Positions 46,610 to 58,600 of a stretch of DNA of 64,000 bases are shown here, one piece after another. Each line of letters starts with the position of its first letter. The first letter of the stretch is position 1. Source of the DNA: Pyronema omphalodes (lineage: Eukaryota > Ascomycota > Pezizomycetes > Pezizales > Pyronemataceae); assembly GCA_024516155.1 (NCBI GenBank), contig JAJJXM010000001.1, positions 1,848,479 to 1,912,478 on the forward strand, given 5' to 3'. The translations under genes and the position numbers were made by a program. Under the pieces are notes generated by a model. It made no database searches. It worked only from the letters and a program-made list of their open reading frames with translations, and was not told where the DNA came from.

Positions 46610-49600
46610 ATAGCTTGTGATGATATTTCATGAACTGAGTCGTGTAGAGGCGTTTGGCTAAACTTCAATTAGGCTGAAACTAAGAAAGTTAGAGCTAATC
46701 CAGCCGTCTTGTAGCTAGGGCTCTTTGAGCCCTATGTGTAAACCGCCGGTGACCATTTTTCCATGTGGGTCTCATACGTGCAAGTTGATTGAATAATACG
46801 GCGACGAAGAAATTGCGTTGCTTGGATCAACCCTCGAACGACTGTAGCGTCAGTAGCAATGTAGGACGAAGGTTGTTAATGTGTCTGATATTTAGAGAGC
46901 TTGGTATGCGCTTTTGTGTTAACCGTTCTATTCCTTTGGATTCGTCTTGCCCCTTGCTTTATTGAGGTTCCATACCTCAAGGTTTGAATACCCCCTCAAC
47001 TCTTGTTAGCGCGTCTTTGCAACCTTAATACTGTTTCCTTTGGTGTCAATGTCAACTAATTGCCAGGCAAAAGACCAAACATAAGAAAACAGAAATGGCG
47101 CTAGTGAGCCAACTGCGCCTATGCATGCTCAAGATTGTCCCCCATGCTCCTACTCTTCTCTTCTCTCTTCTCCACCTCTTGTCACCAGTACACTCTTTTT
47201 CCACAGCCGTTTCTTACATCAATCTTTTATAAGGTACTGTATCCTCAGCTTCTCAAAATCGTAACTACAAAACGTTGATTGTTTTTCTAGTCATGGCTGT
47301 ACTCTCTAAACCAGTCAGATGCTCCGCACCGGACACCGAAGGTACTGCACCTTCCACTGAGTTCCCTGCTTATGGGTACCTGCATCCTAAGATTCGCATG
47401 CTGACCGTGGCTGAAGAAGAGCACGACGCCATGCTTTTCGGTTCCTTAGATGAGGAACCTTCCACAATACTGGGAGCTCTTAAGGCCCTCTGCCCCACCT
47501 CCTCCCAGGTCGACCTCTCTAACTTCCATGGTAAGTTCATCCAGAAAAGATGCACTTTTCTCTCTGTGTGTACAATTTTTAATGTTTGCACTATAGGTAC
47601 TTCAAACCCACCTTCAACAGCCCCCCAGCTTCCTCGTCGTCGTCCTGTCAAGTTCGAGATAGGCCCGCAATCATCGAGTTCTTCTTCAAGCTCAAGCGTG
47701 GAGCGTTTCGTGATGGAGGTATGTTCAATTAGACTCAACTTCAAAAGCGGGGGCACAGTATTGTGGTATTTCCTGCGGTCGAATCAATTGCCAAAGACCA
47801 TTGAATGAGATCTGCTGAGATGTTATAATCTGTGCCCGCTCTACTACTTCAAGCAAGCTTGGAACACACAACTAACAACTGCGGTACCAGCAACATGGTC
47901 AGTCAGACAATGAGGGCTTCGAGAGGGCAATCTCTTTTCTCGACCTCAGTGCAGACGGTCGAACAGCTTCTACATCGTCCTCTCCCAAGATCCGTTGGAG
48001 TTTCGAGGAAGACATACCCCGACTGGTAGAAGATCTCTCACCGATCGAGAGATCAATAATCTTCGCCAAAGAGACAAGATACCTGTCAATCTCGCCGAAG
48101 GCTTCAGCTGAATCTCTTGCGGACCATCTTTCAGTCCCGGAGGTGGGCCAACTTGACAGCGAGCAGGGCTCGACAGCTCCTGCGAAAAGATTTCCTCCAT
48201 CTTTTTCCTCCACCCGGAGAGCTTCGACGAGTCCTTTCACCAACGCTGAATCCGATCAGGCTTCCCACACTCAGTCTCCCCTCAAACGTCAACCTCCTTT
48301 TACACCAAGACTAGAAAACCTACGAAGTACTTCAAATCCGTTGAGTACAAATCCAGCAGTCACTACCATGGCTCCACCACTCAACGAGTACGAGATCACA
48401 GCATACAGGATCTCCGCCCAGGCCGGAACCATCTCTCCTCCCGTCCCCATCACGATCAAAGTCAAGATCAACCCGCCTCTCTACGATTCCTGGGGCATCG
48501 ATCTCGGAGTGCACTTTCCCAAGGTTCAGCCTGGAAAGTCTTACCTGCGCTTCAGTTTCGACCCTGTTGAAACTTCTCGTTCATACATCGAGATCTCTCC
48601 GGATCACTCTGGATGTTCCTGTGGTCGTGCTCGGCTTGCTGAGCTCGCTGAGAAGCGCAAGGCCAACGAAACGCAGGAGAACCAGAAGCCTACTTCTGAT
48701 CTCGCTCTGGCTTCTGCTCCTGTTGCTACTGCTGCTTCAACCAGTACTCCCGCTTCTACTCCGTCTTCGCCCACTGCCACAGCTGCGACCTATACCCCAG
48801 CTCCAGCTCCAGCTCCAGCTTCCACCCCCGCCCCTACTACCCGCCCTCGTGCTGCTTCTGTAGTCGGTGCCGCTTCCATGATCGGTGCAGCTGCCTTCGG
48901 AGTCTTTGGTCCAGCTTCACCCAAGAAGTTCGACAAGTTTGCCGACTGCAGTGGGTCATGCAAGACCCGCCGTTATGTGGCTGCGAAGCCCAACATGGGC
49001 AGGTTCTGGAAGTCCCGAGCCCCTACCGGCAGGATCAGTGTCTCGTACATGGTCTATGTCTATCCGGAGGAGAAGGACATCCTCTACGAACAGCCTCCCG
49101 GAATGCCAGTCCGACACCGTGCCGGCTCCATCTCTCTCCCGGGTCTTATGACCCAGAAGCCACAGGACTTCAGCATCAACGCCCTCCAAGTCCCCTTGCT
49201 GGATCGTGAGATGCCCGTTCGACACGCTCTTCGTGGTCCCCCGAAGCCTGCTGAGGCTTGGTACAGAAAACAGCTGGTCTTGGTTCGTATCGAGGATAGA
49301 CTGCCTGTTGATGTCGCTGGAGGAGAGGGAATCCGTGGTCGCAAGGAGGAGGAGCTTAAGGAACTCCAGCTTTATCTCCATCACAAGTACCGCGTTGATA
49401 TGAAGGAGCTGAAGGGGCGTTTTGAGATTCCTCAGGAGGTCAAGAAGGGTCTGCTTCCGGTTGTCAGTAAGACTCAGGCTCAGGCTGTTGTCTCCAAGGT
49501 CATGGTCGAACGCGAGGTGAAAGACAAGGGCAAGTCGGTTAACGGGGGAAAGGGGAACAAGAAGGGTGGGAACCAGAATAAGAAAGCCAACTAGAGCGGC

Positions 49601-50090
49601 AAGAAGAGGAAGATGAAAGAAGACGGAGAAGAAGAAGGTGGATCTCGTCATTATCTGGGATTTCTTTTCCAACACATTATTCTTAGCGACGAGTTACCAG
49701 GTTTTTCGTCTGATTTTTTACGGCATACTTGGAGTCTAGTGTTTTTGTCAAGGTTTGCATCATATTACTTAGGGATTACTAGGCGTTTGGGTTGCGGTTG
49801 CGATATTTCTTCCATCTTCTACCATATCACTGTTTTTTTTCGCATATTTCTTAGGCATATTACCGGGTGTTCGGTTTGCTTTTGAGCGTTGCTTTTTTCT
49901 ACTATATTTTTGTATCTTTTCACACATAGTAGGACCACAGGTTACAGAATATTAATTTGTACTTCAATACCAGAATTTGAGCCGGATTTCGCAATTTCTA
50001 AGCCTCCGTAATTCCTAAGACCTCATTGACAAAGTATTTTTAGTGAAATCCATGTCAACCCTTTGATCTATCAGATAATCCAATATCATT
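46610..50090 (+). repeat. duplication unit C
   Basis: This unit carries the ATATTTCATGAA block at 46623, a 5' flank homologous to A and B, the family gene and a shorter recognisable 3' flank (to the CAACCCTTTGATCTATCAGATAATC passage near 50055-50080). Confidence 0.75.
47293..49594 (+). CDS. tandem family protein, copy C (unknown function)
   Basis: This copy encodes 687 aa in three coding exons: 47293-47530, 47597-47718 and 47891-49594. A leader intron lies at 47234-47290. The exon-1 donor is a strong G|GTAAGT. The linker is longer than in B by one PAPAPAPAS-type extension, accounting for the four extra codons. Around residues 170-200 it diverges from A and B (FAKETRYLSISPKASAES in place of FAQE..YSSSTPKISSEP). 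It keeps both Cys motifs and the Lys-rich tail. All three genes are open despite length changes in multiples of three, which argues that the whole frame is translated. The strong-context internal ATG is at 48368. Confidence 0.7.
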
Positions 50091-50438
50091 AGGCGTACTT
50101 TTCAAAGCGACGCCGAGTAAGAAATCATACCGGGCGTAATGAGCTTTAGTAAAGGCCAGGTGGGCTTCATTTCCATTCTGAGGAGATATGGTCATCTTAT
50201 TGCTTTGCGATAGATTTTGTATATGTTTTATCATTTATGCTCCTGGTGTCATTTGATTCCTTGATCTAAGTGAACGCCATCAATCCAATTTACTGGATTT
50301 TCGTAATGATTTTTACGGCGACACAGTTCTCCTACATGTTTTGTCTCCTCTCATCTCTATTACAGATCTCGCTATATTCAGATCTCATATCGATAATTCC
50401 GCATTCATCACCTGTAGCAATCGTTCCGAAGGCATGTC
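49595..50438. other. convergent intergenic region
   Basis: This stretch holds the 3' flank of copy C and the 3' side of the COG8-like gene on the opposite strand. No gene is seen. Confidence 0.55.
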
Positions 50439-51701
50439 CTACTGCCCTCTTCCCACTCCCATAGCCTCAAGCTTACTAGCTAACACCTTCTGCCTCTTAA
50501 CTACCTCCACATACTCCTCCTCATCCTGAAAGACCCCCTTCATCCCTGCCAACACCCCTGCAAACTCTCCTCCAAGTCTTCCCAAGGATCCACTGGCATA
50601 CAACACCTGTGTCAATAAGCTCTCCCGCGCACCTCTTTCCTCGACCAACGGAAGATACCGTCTCAACACTTCGACCAGCAATCCAACCAAATGTTCTTCA
50701 AACGCCACCACCGGATCCGGCGGCGGTCCACCATCTGGTTCCTCCTCTGTTAACAAATTCGACAAAGAGCTGCTACTCCTACTATGACTAGGCCTAACAG
50801 GCACAGAAGGTCCCCCAGTCTGTGGTGTCGAATTTCCTGGTGTCGAAAGAGCACCGGGGAAGATACTACGGTACATTCCTACTATTCCAAAAGATTGCTC
50901 TCTAAATACCTCCAGCCAGCGCTTGAGGTACTTCTCTGGTAATCCAGAGAGAGGTTGTAGGGCGGATAATAAGGAGACGAGGTATTGGTAGCGACTGACT
51001 AGGAATAAGCCCCGGATTGTGCGCTCGTCACTGTTGGCTCCCAATGCCCGCCGCAAGAAGCCGATGGTTTTCATTGCTGCGGGGAGCTTCAAGGGGGACC
51101 GGAGAGTAGTTAGGAGATGTGCCGTCAAGGTAGTTTGAAGAGCATTGCAATCGGCCGCAACCGATGCAATCGTCGGAGAGTTGGGGTATAGAGAATTAAG
51201 GCGGCGGACATGGCTGAGGGTGTCAAGAGCCGCAGGGTAGGAGTTAGTTGAAATTAAGGATTGGAGTAGCGATGGAAGGTGTAGAATATCCAATATCCGT
51301 TCGAGGTTAGTGTTTAAGAGGTGATTTTCTGCGCGTAGGGAAAGGTGGGTTGATGTGTCGCGATTGTAGGTATTGGTGAAGCTTGCGAAAGATTTGTCGA
51401 GGTCTGGGAGAGCGGCTTGGAGATCTGATAAGGAGCTCGAAAGTGCTGAGACAGAGGAGGATAGCGTGGATAGATGAGAGGAGCTCGTGATTATTGCTTT
51501 GTGATTACGGCTGGCGAGAGATTGGAGGGAGAGATCAAGGGTGTGCGCGGTGGTGTTCAAACTCGCGGGCTCATTACTTTTGAGGGCGGGAAGGGAGAGG
51601 CTGGTTAGCCGGGAAAGATAGGGGGTTGAGGTTTCAGCCGGAGGGACAGCTGAAAGACGTGGGAGTAGAAGCTCCAGAAGAGGGTCGTCGGGAGTTGTCA
51701 T
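50439..51701 (-). CDS. COG8: conserved oligomeric Golgi complex subunit 8 (Dor1-like)
   Basis: COG8 is a lobe-B subunit of the COG tether, which captures retrograde vesicles at the Golgi. The single exon encodes 420 aa from the ATG at 51701 (MTTPDDPLLELLLPRL). The Dor1-like features are visible: an N-terminal YLSRLTSLSL segment, a long helical region with RNHKAIITSSSHLSTLSSSVSALSSSLSDL, then LDILHLPSLLQSLISTNSYPAALD and FLVSRYQYLVSLLSAL. A Ser-rich insert (about 300-335) and an FEEHLVGLLVEVLRRYLP C-terminal segment follow. An in-frame ATG at 51830 could add 43 residues. The family match is by remembered motif pattern rather than a database hit. Confidence 0.85.
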   Translation of the reverse strand: MTTPDDPLLELLLPRLSAVPPAETSTPYLSRLTSLSLPALKSNEPASLNTTAHTLDLSLQSLASRNHKAIITSSSHLSTLSSSVSALSSSLSDLQAALPDLDKSFASFTNTYNRDTSTHLSLRAENHLLNTNLERILDILHLPSLLQSLISTNSYPAALDTLSHVRRLNSLYPNSPTIASVAADCNALQTTLTAHLLTTLRSPLKLPAAMKTIGFLRRALGANSDERTIRGLFLVSRYQYLVSLLSALQPLSGLPEKYLKRWLEVFREQSFGIVGMYRSIFPGALSTPGNSTPQTGGPSVPVRPSHSRSSSSLSNLLTEEEPDGGPPPDPVVAFEEHLVGLLVEVLRRYLPLVEERGARESLLTQVLYASGSLGRLGGEFAGVLAGMKGVFQDEEEYVEVVKRQKVLASKLEAMGVGRGQ

Positions 51702-51995
51702 CGCGGGGTGTTGGATGCTGGCGGGCAGGTACGTTCGAGGTGTTGGGATGTCGTGAAGCATGGTAGCACTAGTAGGGATTGGGGATAGTTTCAAGCAGCT
51801 CTGTAAAGCTCCTTCGGAATCATAGTTCATCACTCAAATAAGTAGTTCCAGAGTGGTAGTGATCAATATGTGGTGTCACACATAATGGTAATTACGAACA
51901 AACTATCTTACTCTTGCTGATGAAAAAAAAGTAGGTATTACAATAGCTTTCGCAGCTATTCTGCGCCTTTATATCCCTTTTATAAATGAAAGTCC
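51702..51995. other. short intergenic region
   Basis: Less than 300 bp separate the COG8-like start from the chaperonin stop; both genes are on minus. It should hold the COG8 promoter and the CCT3 3' UTR. Confidence 0.5.
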
Positions 51996-53849
51996 TTACT
52001 CCTCCGCCGGTGCTCCTCCACCCTGTCGTGCTCCCTTGGCCGGGCAGATCTCATCTACTCTCAGCAATAAGCAAGCACTCTCAATAGCGGTCTTGATGGT
52101 CTGAAGCTTCACAGCTGTAGGCTCCCAAACACCGTATTCCTTCATGTCCACGACCTTTCCAGTGTCTCCATCGATACCGAAAGTGTACTTGCCCTCTGCG
52201 TGCTTCGCCCGCAAGTCGGTAAGAACTCTGATAGGGCTTGCACCGCAGTTCTGTACTAGGGTGCGGGGAATAACCTCCATAGCCTCCGACACAGACTTGT
52301 ACGGCCACTGCTGAACACCCTCGACAGCCTTCGCCATCTCGGCAAGCTTGACGGAGATGGCCATCTCAGTGGCACCTCCACCGGGGGAGAGGCGGGGCTC
52401 GAAGAAAACGTTACGAGCGACGGCCATGGCATCCTGCAAGTTGCGCTCGATCTCGTTGAGGATATCCTTTGAGGGTCCACGGAGGAGGATAGTGCATGCC
52501 TTGGGGGAGGTGCACTTAGTAAGGAAGGTGAAGTACCTGTGGCACCGGAGTTAGTAATGTCTCAGAAATACAAAGAGCTCAAACATACTCATCACCAATC
52601 TTCTCAATCTCAAAAAGACCACACTGGGTACCAACATCGGCCTCGGTAAGGTCGTCGACACGGTTAACAATGGTAGCACCAGTAGCACGAGCGATACGGT
52701 TGTTATCGGTCTTGCGGACACGGCGAAGAGCGGTAACGTTTGCCTTCATGAAGTAGTGCTGAGCGAGGTCTAAAAATCGTCAGTAAGAGCTCTAGAATAT
52801 TAGGGCGGGCAAGACTTACCAGAGACACCCTTCTCAGTGATGACAAGGTCAGGCTTCAGGGCCAAGATAGCATCACACATAGCCTTAACTTGAATCTCCT
52901 CCATCTCCAAAATCTTGTTCCAGTCCTCCTCCTTGCTGATCTCAATATTTGTTTGTGACTCTCCTTTCTTGTACTCCAAGGTGCAGTCCAACAACACGAT
53001 TCTGGGGTTCTCAATCCGTCTTCTCATCTTGGGGTGGGTAATGTCCTTGTTCAACAAAACACCGTCCAAAACCTTCGAGTCCTCAATCTCTCCTCCGGGA
53101 ATCTTCTCAACTCTTGCGTACCGCTTAACATCTACCTCCATCTTTCCCTGGCCAATCTCCCTCGCGACAGTGCGAACGGCGGTAAGAGCAAGGTTGCACA
53201 TAAGATTCGACCACCGAGAAACAAACTTAGTTCCAATGGAGGAGGAGATTAACTGGTACATGGCCTCATCGTCGCTGAGATCGATAGGGACCGAGACGTC
53301 TTCGATGATCTGGAGGGCATCGGCGAGAGCGCGCTTGTAGGCATTGATGATAACAACAGGATGGATGTTGCGCTCGATGTGGGGGAGTGACTGTGCTAGC
53401 GTCTCACCGGCGAGGATGATAACTGATGTAGTTCCGTCTCCGACCTCCTCGTCCTATTCTCAAGATGGTACTGTTAGATCAACCGCATCCCATCCAAGAC
53501 TTCCGAGATGATGTACCTGTGTCCGTGCAAGCTCAATCATGCTCTTAGCAGCAGGATGCGAGACCTCAATCTCACGGAGAATAGCGTGGCCATCGTTTGT
53601 GAGGACAATACCTCCCATAGGGTCCAACAACATCTTCAACATAGCCTTTGGTCCCAAGCAGGAACGGATAATATCGGCAACAATCTTTGCGGCGGCAATG
53701 TTGGAGAGCTGAGCCTTGCGGCCTATTTGATGACAGCAAGCACCTATTAGCTACCTATGCCATCCAGGAGATCGCGGGGGCGGGGATGGCTTCGTACCTG
53801 TCTGGCGCTCTCCAGAATTGGTGTTCATCACCAGTACCGGGGCCTGCAT
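51996..53849 (-). CDS. CCT3: T-complex protein 1 subunit gamma (CCT3)
   Basis: CCT3 is one of eight subunits of the cytosolic chaperonin that folds actin, tubulin and WD-repeat proteins. Five exons, 53849-53798, 53722-53517, 53453-52820, 52769-52589 and 52536-51996, encode 537 aa (yeast Cct3 534). The N-terminus MQAPVLVMNTNSGERQTGRK is typical of gamma. ATP-binding and hydrolysis motifs are present: LGPKAMLKMLLDPMGGIVLTNDG and the GDGTTS motif directly after the second intron. Apical-domain text (KANVTALRRVRKTDNNRIARA) and the gamma-type C-terminus (RVDEICPAKGARQGGG) complete the match. Introns are 50-75 nt. This is a single-copy essential gene in most fungi; nothing looks broken. Confidence 0.96.
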
Positions 53850-54319
53850 CTTGAGATATTAGAACTATCGGTTGTCGGTAAAGCAGATATGTGTGGATAG
53901 GTTCGGAGGAGGTGGTGATGGGGGAGTTCGAGGTGTTGATAGTTCTAGTATTTTTTTGATGTGGGGCGTGGAAGGTTGACCTGTGAAATGCTGCGGCTCT
54001 TGGTGGTGCTGCTGCTTTGTAACACTATGCCAGATCGGCCACTTGGGACCGGGGAGCTGTCCTCTTGCAATACCGAAAATACAAAACCTTTAATTTCTCA
54101 TAACTGATAATTCTCAATGTTTCTGGTGAACAAGCGGGCACTTAGAATCTACTAAATGCATATTATAGATAAACTGAACCGTAGATAACGGAACGAACTC
54201 CCCGCTCGAAAAGCTACAAAAAACAATACTATCCTCCCTAGCCCATTAACACTCCCGGATATTGTTGTACACTGTATTTATCTTACACGTTTCGCAGTTA
54301 TGCAGGAACATGTCTGCCT
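53850..54319. other. intergenic between CCT3 and the DUF1168 gene
   Basis: This 470-bp stretch should hold the CCT3 promoter and the 3' UTR of the upstream minus-strand gene. No other feature is seen. Confidence 0.5.
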
Positions 54320-54907
54320 CTAATCATCATCGTGAATGACGATATTTCCCTGATCTGGGACCACCGGTACGGCATCCTCCTTGTCCTCTGTAGCATCTCC
54401 GCTTGCTGCCTGATTCGCACTGACAGCCTTCTCGTTCGCCGCCTGAATCTTATCTACATCAGTCATCTCCTTGTCCTCTTTTCCCGCCTTCTCCTTCTCC
54501 TTCTTCTTCATCCGTCTGCGCCGATTCTTGTTGGTCTTCTCTTCGTCTTTTTTCTTCTGTTCCTCTCTCCTGCGCTCAAATTCTAACTTTTCTTCCTCCT
54601 GTCGTACCTCCTCGTCCATTAGGCGTAGACGCTCATACTCTCTCCTCCGACTAGCCTTGTAGACGTGAAACTCTCCGGAACCTGCTCCTGCTGATGAACC
54701 CTGAACGTTGGCTACGATTTCCGGCGGTGGGGCAAGAGAACGTGATTTAGCTCCTGTAGGAATAACAATCTCGCGTTCAGGATTTTTGAAGAGATGAGTA
54801 ACCGCCGAAGCTTGCGCTGAGGTGGGTGACAGAGCGCGCCGTTTTGTCGGTCGTTTTGAGCGTGGGTCAGCAGAGGTAGGAACCGAGGAAGGACCTGGCT
54901 CGGACAT
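54320..54907 (-). CDS. PRKRIP1-like DUF1168 protein (nuclear, spliceosome-associated)
   Basis: The intronless gene encodes 195 aa. The diagnostic segment is SGEFHVYKASRRREYERLRLMDEE (residues about 77-100, partly shown), matching the DUF1168/PRKRIP1 family, whose human member is a spliceosome component and double-stranded-RNA-binding protein. It is followed by a long, highly charged helix (Glu/Arg/Lys rich) with a basic run RRRRMKKKEKEK that could be a nuclear localisation signal. The tail is acidic and ends HDDD. It is divergent with the large E2 gene at 55641. Function in fungi is largely inferred from metazoan homologues. Confidence 0.85.
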   Translation of the reverse strand: MSEPGPSSVPTSADPRSKRPTKRRALSPTSAQASAVTHLFKNPEREIVIPTGAKSRSLAPPPEIVANVQGSSAGAGSGEFHVYKASRRREYERLRLMDEEVRQEEEKLEFERRREEQKKKDEEKTNKNRRRRMKKKEKEKAGKEDKEMTDVDKIQAANEKAVSANQAASGDATEDKEDAVPVVPDQGNIVIHDDD

Positions 54908-55640
54908 TATTGGCAGATTCTGAGGGATTCGAATTAGCCGATACGCGTGAAATCAGATCTATCGGTTTGTATGGTTTGCGTGGTGGGTGATGTCGACCGA
55001 CTTGACCGTGCACAATTCGCCAGGCCGTGTTTCGTGTTTAAACTTCGAACCTTTGCTTGCCCATGTCACGTGATATCAAAAGGTCTCAGTCATCATGCAT
55101 GCTAGACGTGTGTCTCGCTGTGATGGGTTAGTGCTGTGGCGTATCGCGTCAACGCGTGTCTCCTATTTTGCTCTTTGATAAACTCATGTCGCAGACGCGT
55201 GAAATTCAGCGAAGAATTATCACACAGTATTCAGTCGAAACAGCCTGAAGCCTCTCGTCTTGAAATCCTGAGCATCATCACGGTTAGTAGGCGAAGCGCG
55301 TCGAAAGAGTGCGGCAGCCCACAAGGGTGGTGGTGCGCCTACTTTAATCTATACTCAGTCTGGCTAGCGCCACAGTGTCGTAAAAGATCTCAGTGGGGCA
55401 ACCCAGAACCAGCGACCTCCATTCCAACCAAGTCAGACCCAGTTTCTCTGCTCCCAACAACGCCCGGAGATTACCTGTGAGCTCCTTGTCTGATCTCGAG
55501 AGCTGTATTACCTCGACGAAGCTCCTTGAACGAATACCGCCCTCAAATCTCGAAAGGCAGAACCTGACATCCCGCCAACTCAGTTGAACACTTCCGCTTC
55601 GACATACGTGAGCACGACCCGTTCTTTTTCCTCTCTAACT
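54908..55640. promoter_or_regulatory. divergent promoter region (DUF1168 gene / E2 gene)
   Basis: The 730 bp between two divergent start codons must hold both promoters. A CACGTG-containing site (GTCACGTGATATC, about 55065-55077) and repeated ACGCGT hexamers (near 55153 and 55195) are visible. ACGCGT is the MluI cell-cycle box (MCB) core in fungi, though whether it acts here is inference. Confidence 0.4.
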
Positions 55641-58600
55641 ATGGGGGACAATTCTTCTACCTTTGGCGTCAAGAATGGCCCAGAAAAATCCACTGTAACT
55701 GTATGTTGCTCAATCCCTGTTGTCTATCAAAGCTTAAAACTAACTAATCTGTCATTTAGTTATTTGCGGAGGATACAGTTCAAATTACATTACATGGAGG
55801 GCCCCCGATAGTTGGAGTTATTGCTGTTCGTATTCCACACATTGATTCTTGCAAATAATTGTATTTCGGTTGCTAATTGGCGGATAAAATACAGAAAACC
55901 TGGCATGACCTTGAAGACGTTGATATCTGGGACGAGATTGGAGCCACCATACGAGGAGAGAAGGTTACTGTCTCTGACTTCAGGGAATTCAAGAAGACAG
56001 GGCTACCTCCGAGAGATTTCTACTATTTCATTCCGTCGGCCCCCGAAAATGCGCCTGTTCTCGTACATGCTTCCGAGTGTACACTTTTGGACCGGGCATT
56101 GGCTTTTGGCGATACTGTTAAACGATCACTGACCAACCCCCAATCCGGAACGGTAATTTCTGTCGAGACTCAGGTGAACTTGCGACAATCCTTTTATGAC
56201 CCCAGCAATCCCCTGACGACTGTTGAAGCCACCAACGTTCCAGAGTCAGAACTTGAATTTGTGTCCAACTGGGGTGCGGGGGACTTTATTATTTACAAAA
56301 ACTGCTGGATGGGTATTGTACAGGAGCATATTCGTGATGAGGTTACGATAAAGCTGGAAAATGGTTCAGTCGTGGTTCTAGCGAACGCTTTTGATTTAGA
56401 AATTCCCTTGGATGTTCCGCCGCAATCTAGTTCCACGAATGTTGCACAACGTTCTGCGACGCCTACTTCCCGTACGCCACTGAATCATACTGTCCCCCCA
56501 ACAGTTTTGGCTCCAAGTCAGTTGTCACCCGGATTGACCATAAAAACAAACAAGGCAAACCTGCTCAAGGGACGATGGATATACGGTGCATATAACCCAT
56601 CTGTACCACCTATAGGAGTTATCATGGACGTTAAGACGGAAGCCTTTGAAGTCAACTGGCTGGGCCAGAACATTATGACTGAGAAGTTTGTTCCAGTGGA
56701 TAGGCCATCACCCGAAATTATATTAGAAGAGGAAGAACACAACATCATCAGGTTTAAAAAGTCTACATCGGGATTTAAAGATATTTACGGAAACCCGTTT
56801 ACGCAAGTGAACCAACTTGGAGGTGGTGGCGACCTTCAGGTTGGAGACAAGGTCAGATTTACCGATATAGATGCCGCCGTTGTCAAATATAACGGTGCCG
56901 TCAGGAAGATTCCAAGAAAAGAGGCTCTGGGATTTGACATAAATACATTTACAGTGGTTGCTACCGATACGAAAGTCAGGGTATTATGGCAGGATATGAC
57001 GGAGTCTCTCGAGTCCGCCAGATCCTTAGTACCCTACCTAAACGTGGATGAGCACGATGTTTGGCCTGGAGAAATTGTCATAATAAAAGCTGAACCCTCC
57101 GACGAATCAGGAGGAAAGGCCGGAGGTGTCGGTACCATAGCTAATAGCAATCCTGGTGCAGTGGATGGAGATAGCATAAGACCAAAAAAGGTTGGCATTG
57201 TTCAATCAATCGATCCTTCTGAACGCATAGCAAGTGTCCGATGGTTCGAATCACCCGATGTCGAGTTGACTCAAACAACTCTCATACCAGGATCGAAGAC
57301 AGGACCTCTGGAACCTATATCTGAAGATATAAGTCTTTATGATGTAGTGGCGCACCAGGCTCTAGGTATCAGGCGTGGGGATTTCGTGCTGATTACACCC
57401 GATTTCCTACCATCAGAGCAGGGGGGCACTGATCAAGATACGGTACGCTCCGCGGCTGAAAGCAATTCCTCGCTTCAAAATTCAACCACAGAGACGAGAA
57501 CTACCTTTACTTCTATGTCGGAGGTTATCGGAGTTCTGGCCAGGGCTCTTCAAGCACACGAAAATTCTGATTATCAACATCTCGGTCAAGGTTTAGAGAT
57601 GGCAATTAACTGTTCTGATGTCCAGTCTTTAACAAGGCTTCTAGAAAGAATTGGACATATTACCACGACCTCTAATCCTGGATTGCTACATTATATGAGC
57701 AGTTCTCTAGCTCGCGATGCCTCTTCAGTCGATGCATTAGTTAGATCTTCTCCTTGGAGTCTACGACCTGCAAATGGCCCTGCGCCTAATGCGGCGGATA
57801 TTTTCGCTAATTTACCAACAGACTGGGTTGGCGAAGTCGTTGATCTCGGCTTAGATGGATTGATTACGGTCCGTCTTGGTGCCTTGAAGGAACCGAAAGA
57901 CCTCAAAGTTGCTCCTGAAAGACTATTTGTCATCTTCAATGACTCCATGGAACTTGGCGACGAAGAATTAGAATCTTACGGCTCGGACGACGAGGATTAC
58001 TCGACAGACAGTGAAGATGACTTCGAATGGATGAACGATCCAGAAGTTCTTGAAGAGAAAATAATTTATGAAGGCGGCGAGCGGCTTGACAATGGCGGCG
58101 AGGAAGATTGGTTGACGGACGACGACGAAATGGATTCCGAGGGCGGTGATGAAGATGACGAAGATGATGAAGACAAGATGGACGTGCCGATGACAGACGC
58201 TGAATCCCTTGGTGGCGATGCCACTATGAGTATGAATACACCTCTCGACAATGGACTCAACGAGGACCACACATCTGCTTCGGAACCTGTTCCACGCACG
58301 CCTCCTCCGATACCAGACAATGTACCGGGGCCTGAGGCTATCAGCTTTGCACCCGGTGCGCCTTCTCGTTTCCGGGTCCTTGATTCTCCAATCCCTGACG
58401 ACCATCATTACAAGAACCAACAATCGACTACTCGAAGCCCGGCTGTTGCACGTAGAATCCACAAGGAGCACAAAATCCTCGCCTCTTCATTGCCCGACGG
58501 AATTTTTGTGCGTACCTGGGAATCGCGCCTCGATCTTTTACGAGTTCTCATTGTTGGTCCTCGTAACACGCCCTACGAACTTGCTCCGTTCGTCTTCGAC

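Noticed and set aside
36340..50090. Copies A-C as a transposon with its own transposase
   Set aside because: No transposase, reverse transcriptase or terminal repeats at the unit ends were seen. The same-strand arrangement with introns fits tandem gene duplication better.
53461..53516. Extension of the CCT3 second exon past GTACAT into the intron
   Set aside because: The chaperonin sequence resumes exactly after the TAG acceptor at 53454 (DEEVGDGTTS), so the segment is intronic.
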